From: Planctomycetota bacterium
Lineage (GTDB): Bacteria > Planctomycetota > Planctomycetia > Pirellulales > Pirellulaceae
Direction of reading: 5' to 3'
DNA: 6,462 nt
NCBI GenBank assembly: GCA_026692885.1
Contig: JAPLNJ010000678.1
Coordinates: 1 to 6,462 of the forward strand
Below, one piece after another: positions 5,680-6,462 of the stretch. A program made the position numbers and the translations under genes. Under the pieces are notes generated by a model. The model worked only from the letters and a program-made list of their open reading frames with translations, searched no databases and had not been told where the DNA came from. The number at the start of each line of letters is the position of its first letter. The first letter of the stretch is position 1.

Positions 5680-6462
5680 ATGACGATATTTTTCCGTTTG
5701 CTGGACTGCCAGGATAAAGCCGCGGCGCTGCTCGAACAGATCCGCTCGCCCGATGACGCGCGGGGCCGGCGACGATTTGATGTGGACCCGGCGGACTTTG
5801 CCCGCGTGCCACGCTCGCCCTTTGCCTACTGGGTGAGCGAGCGAATGCGGCGGCTGTTCAGTGAGCTGCCGCCTTTTGAGAGCGATGGGCGAGCCGCCAA
5901 ACTGGGGCTGAAGACGGATGACGACTTCCGATTTGTGCGACTGTGGGTTGAATCTAGCGATTGCGGTCCGACTTGGGTTCCGCTCCTGAGGGGAGGTGTG
6001 TCGTCTCCGTTCTATTCGGATGTTATTTGTCTTCTGAATTGGCGCGATTCAGGATCGGAAATGAAAAGCCTTGCGACTGCGCGATGGGGAAACGTCGGCA
6101 AGAGGATATTTAACGAGACCTTCTACTTTCGATCCGGGCTCACTTGGCCGCTCCGAGGGATCCGATTTTCGTCCCAGGCTGCTCCGGCTGGTTGCATCTT
6201 CAGCGTCGCAGGAAAGATGGCATTTGTGCCGGACGACACGCCGATGTCCTGGCTGGCGATCTTCAATTCAGAACCTTTTGATCGGTTCATTGCGTTCTTC
6301 GCAGGCAAGGTCGGGGGCGTTCAGTACGAGGCGGGCCTGATCCAACGTGTCCCTGTCCCACGTCTTGCTCCCGCCGAACAAGCCACGCTTGCCTTGTTGG
6401 CCCGGCGAGCCTGGTCATTGAAACGCTCAATGGACACAAGCAATGAAACTTCACACGCTTTT
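5680..6462 (+). CDS. pglX: PglX/BrxX C-terminal part: target recognition domain (3' end outside window)
   Basis: The frame is open to the window edge (261 codons from ATG 5680). It resumes PglX where the upstream piece stops. MTIFFRLLDCQDKAAALLEQI is the usual block after the methyltransferase core, and PFAYWVSERMRRLF (residues 48-60) also fits the family. Residues ~83-226 look like the target recognition domain: WVPLLRGGVSSPFYSDV, NETFYFRSGLTWPLRG, CIFSVAGKMAFV, WLAIFNSEPF and a closing YEAGLIQRVPVP. All are the PglX pattern of a DNA-specificity domain. It is in frame 1, while the upstream piece is in frame 2. The in-frame ATG at 5653 adds nine residues but has no ribosome binding site. ATG 5680 has only a weak GGGG at 5671-5674. 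It may be a dead remnant, or a separately translated specificity subunit. The TRD bases are clearly richer in A+T than the catalytic half, consistent with exchange of specificity domains. Confidence 0.85.
   Translation, partial: MTIFFRLLDCQDKAAALLEQIRSPDDARGRRRFDVDPADFARVPRSPFAYWVSERMRRLFSELPPFESDGRAAKLGLKTDDDFRFVRLWVESSDCGPTWVPLLRGGVSSPFYSDVICLLNWRDSGSEMKSLATARWGNVGKRIFNETFYFRSGLTWPLRGIRFSSQAAPAGCIFSVAGKMAFVPDDTPMSWLAIFNSEPFDRFIAFFAGKVGGVQYEAGLIQRVPVPRLAPAEQATLALLARRAWSLKRSMDTSNETSHAF

Overview
The window is a GC-rich bacterial segment, roughly 60-68% G+C in most genes by eye. All convincing genes lie on the + strand. It carries the middle of a BREX phage-defence locus. The gene order (brxC then pglX) and the protein sequences fit type 1 BREX. 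High GC, the style of the proteins, and GC-rich hairpin and heptanucleotide repeats inside and between genes suggest a planctomycete or similar environmental bacterium. That taxonomic guess rests on recalled resemblance, not on a search.

Layout: (1) 1-2262 is the C-terminal ~753 residues of BrxC; its ATPase motifs lie upstream of the window. (2) 2347-2990 is a compact two-gene toxin-antitoxin module, a Phd/YefM-like antitoxin overlapping a VapC-like PIN toxin by four bases (ATGA). It sits between brxC and pglX and has its own strong ribosome binding site. (3) 3029-5176 encodes the N-terminal and catalytic part of PglX (BrxX), the BREX adenine-N6 methyltransferase, with motif X, the SAM-binding DPACGSG and the catalytic NPPF. 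A heptanucleotide array of about 130 bp (inverted arm plus direct arm) lies inside this reading frame, in the linker before motif I. (4) 5177-5652 is a non-coding repeat element: two degenerate inverted copies, then four direct copies, of a ~74-bp hairpin-bearing unit. (5) 5680-6462 (possibly from 5653) holds the missing C-terminal part of PglX, the target recognition domain, in a different frame; it is still open at the window edge.

The main result is that pglX is physically split between its catalytic core and its target recognition domain by the repeat element. Either the methyltransferase is inactive or phase-off, or it works as two polypeptides reminiscent of HsdM and HsdS. In an intact system BrxC (ATPase) and PglX (host-marking methylase) would act with PglZ and BrxL, expected downstream, and BrxA and BrxB, expected upstream. 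The embedded toxin-antitoxin pair could stabilise the locus or guard it.
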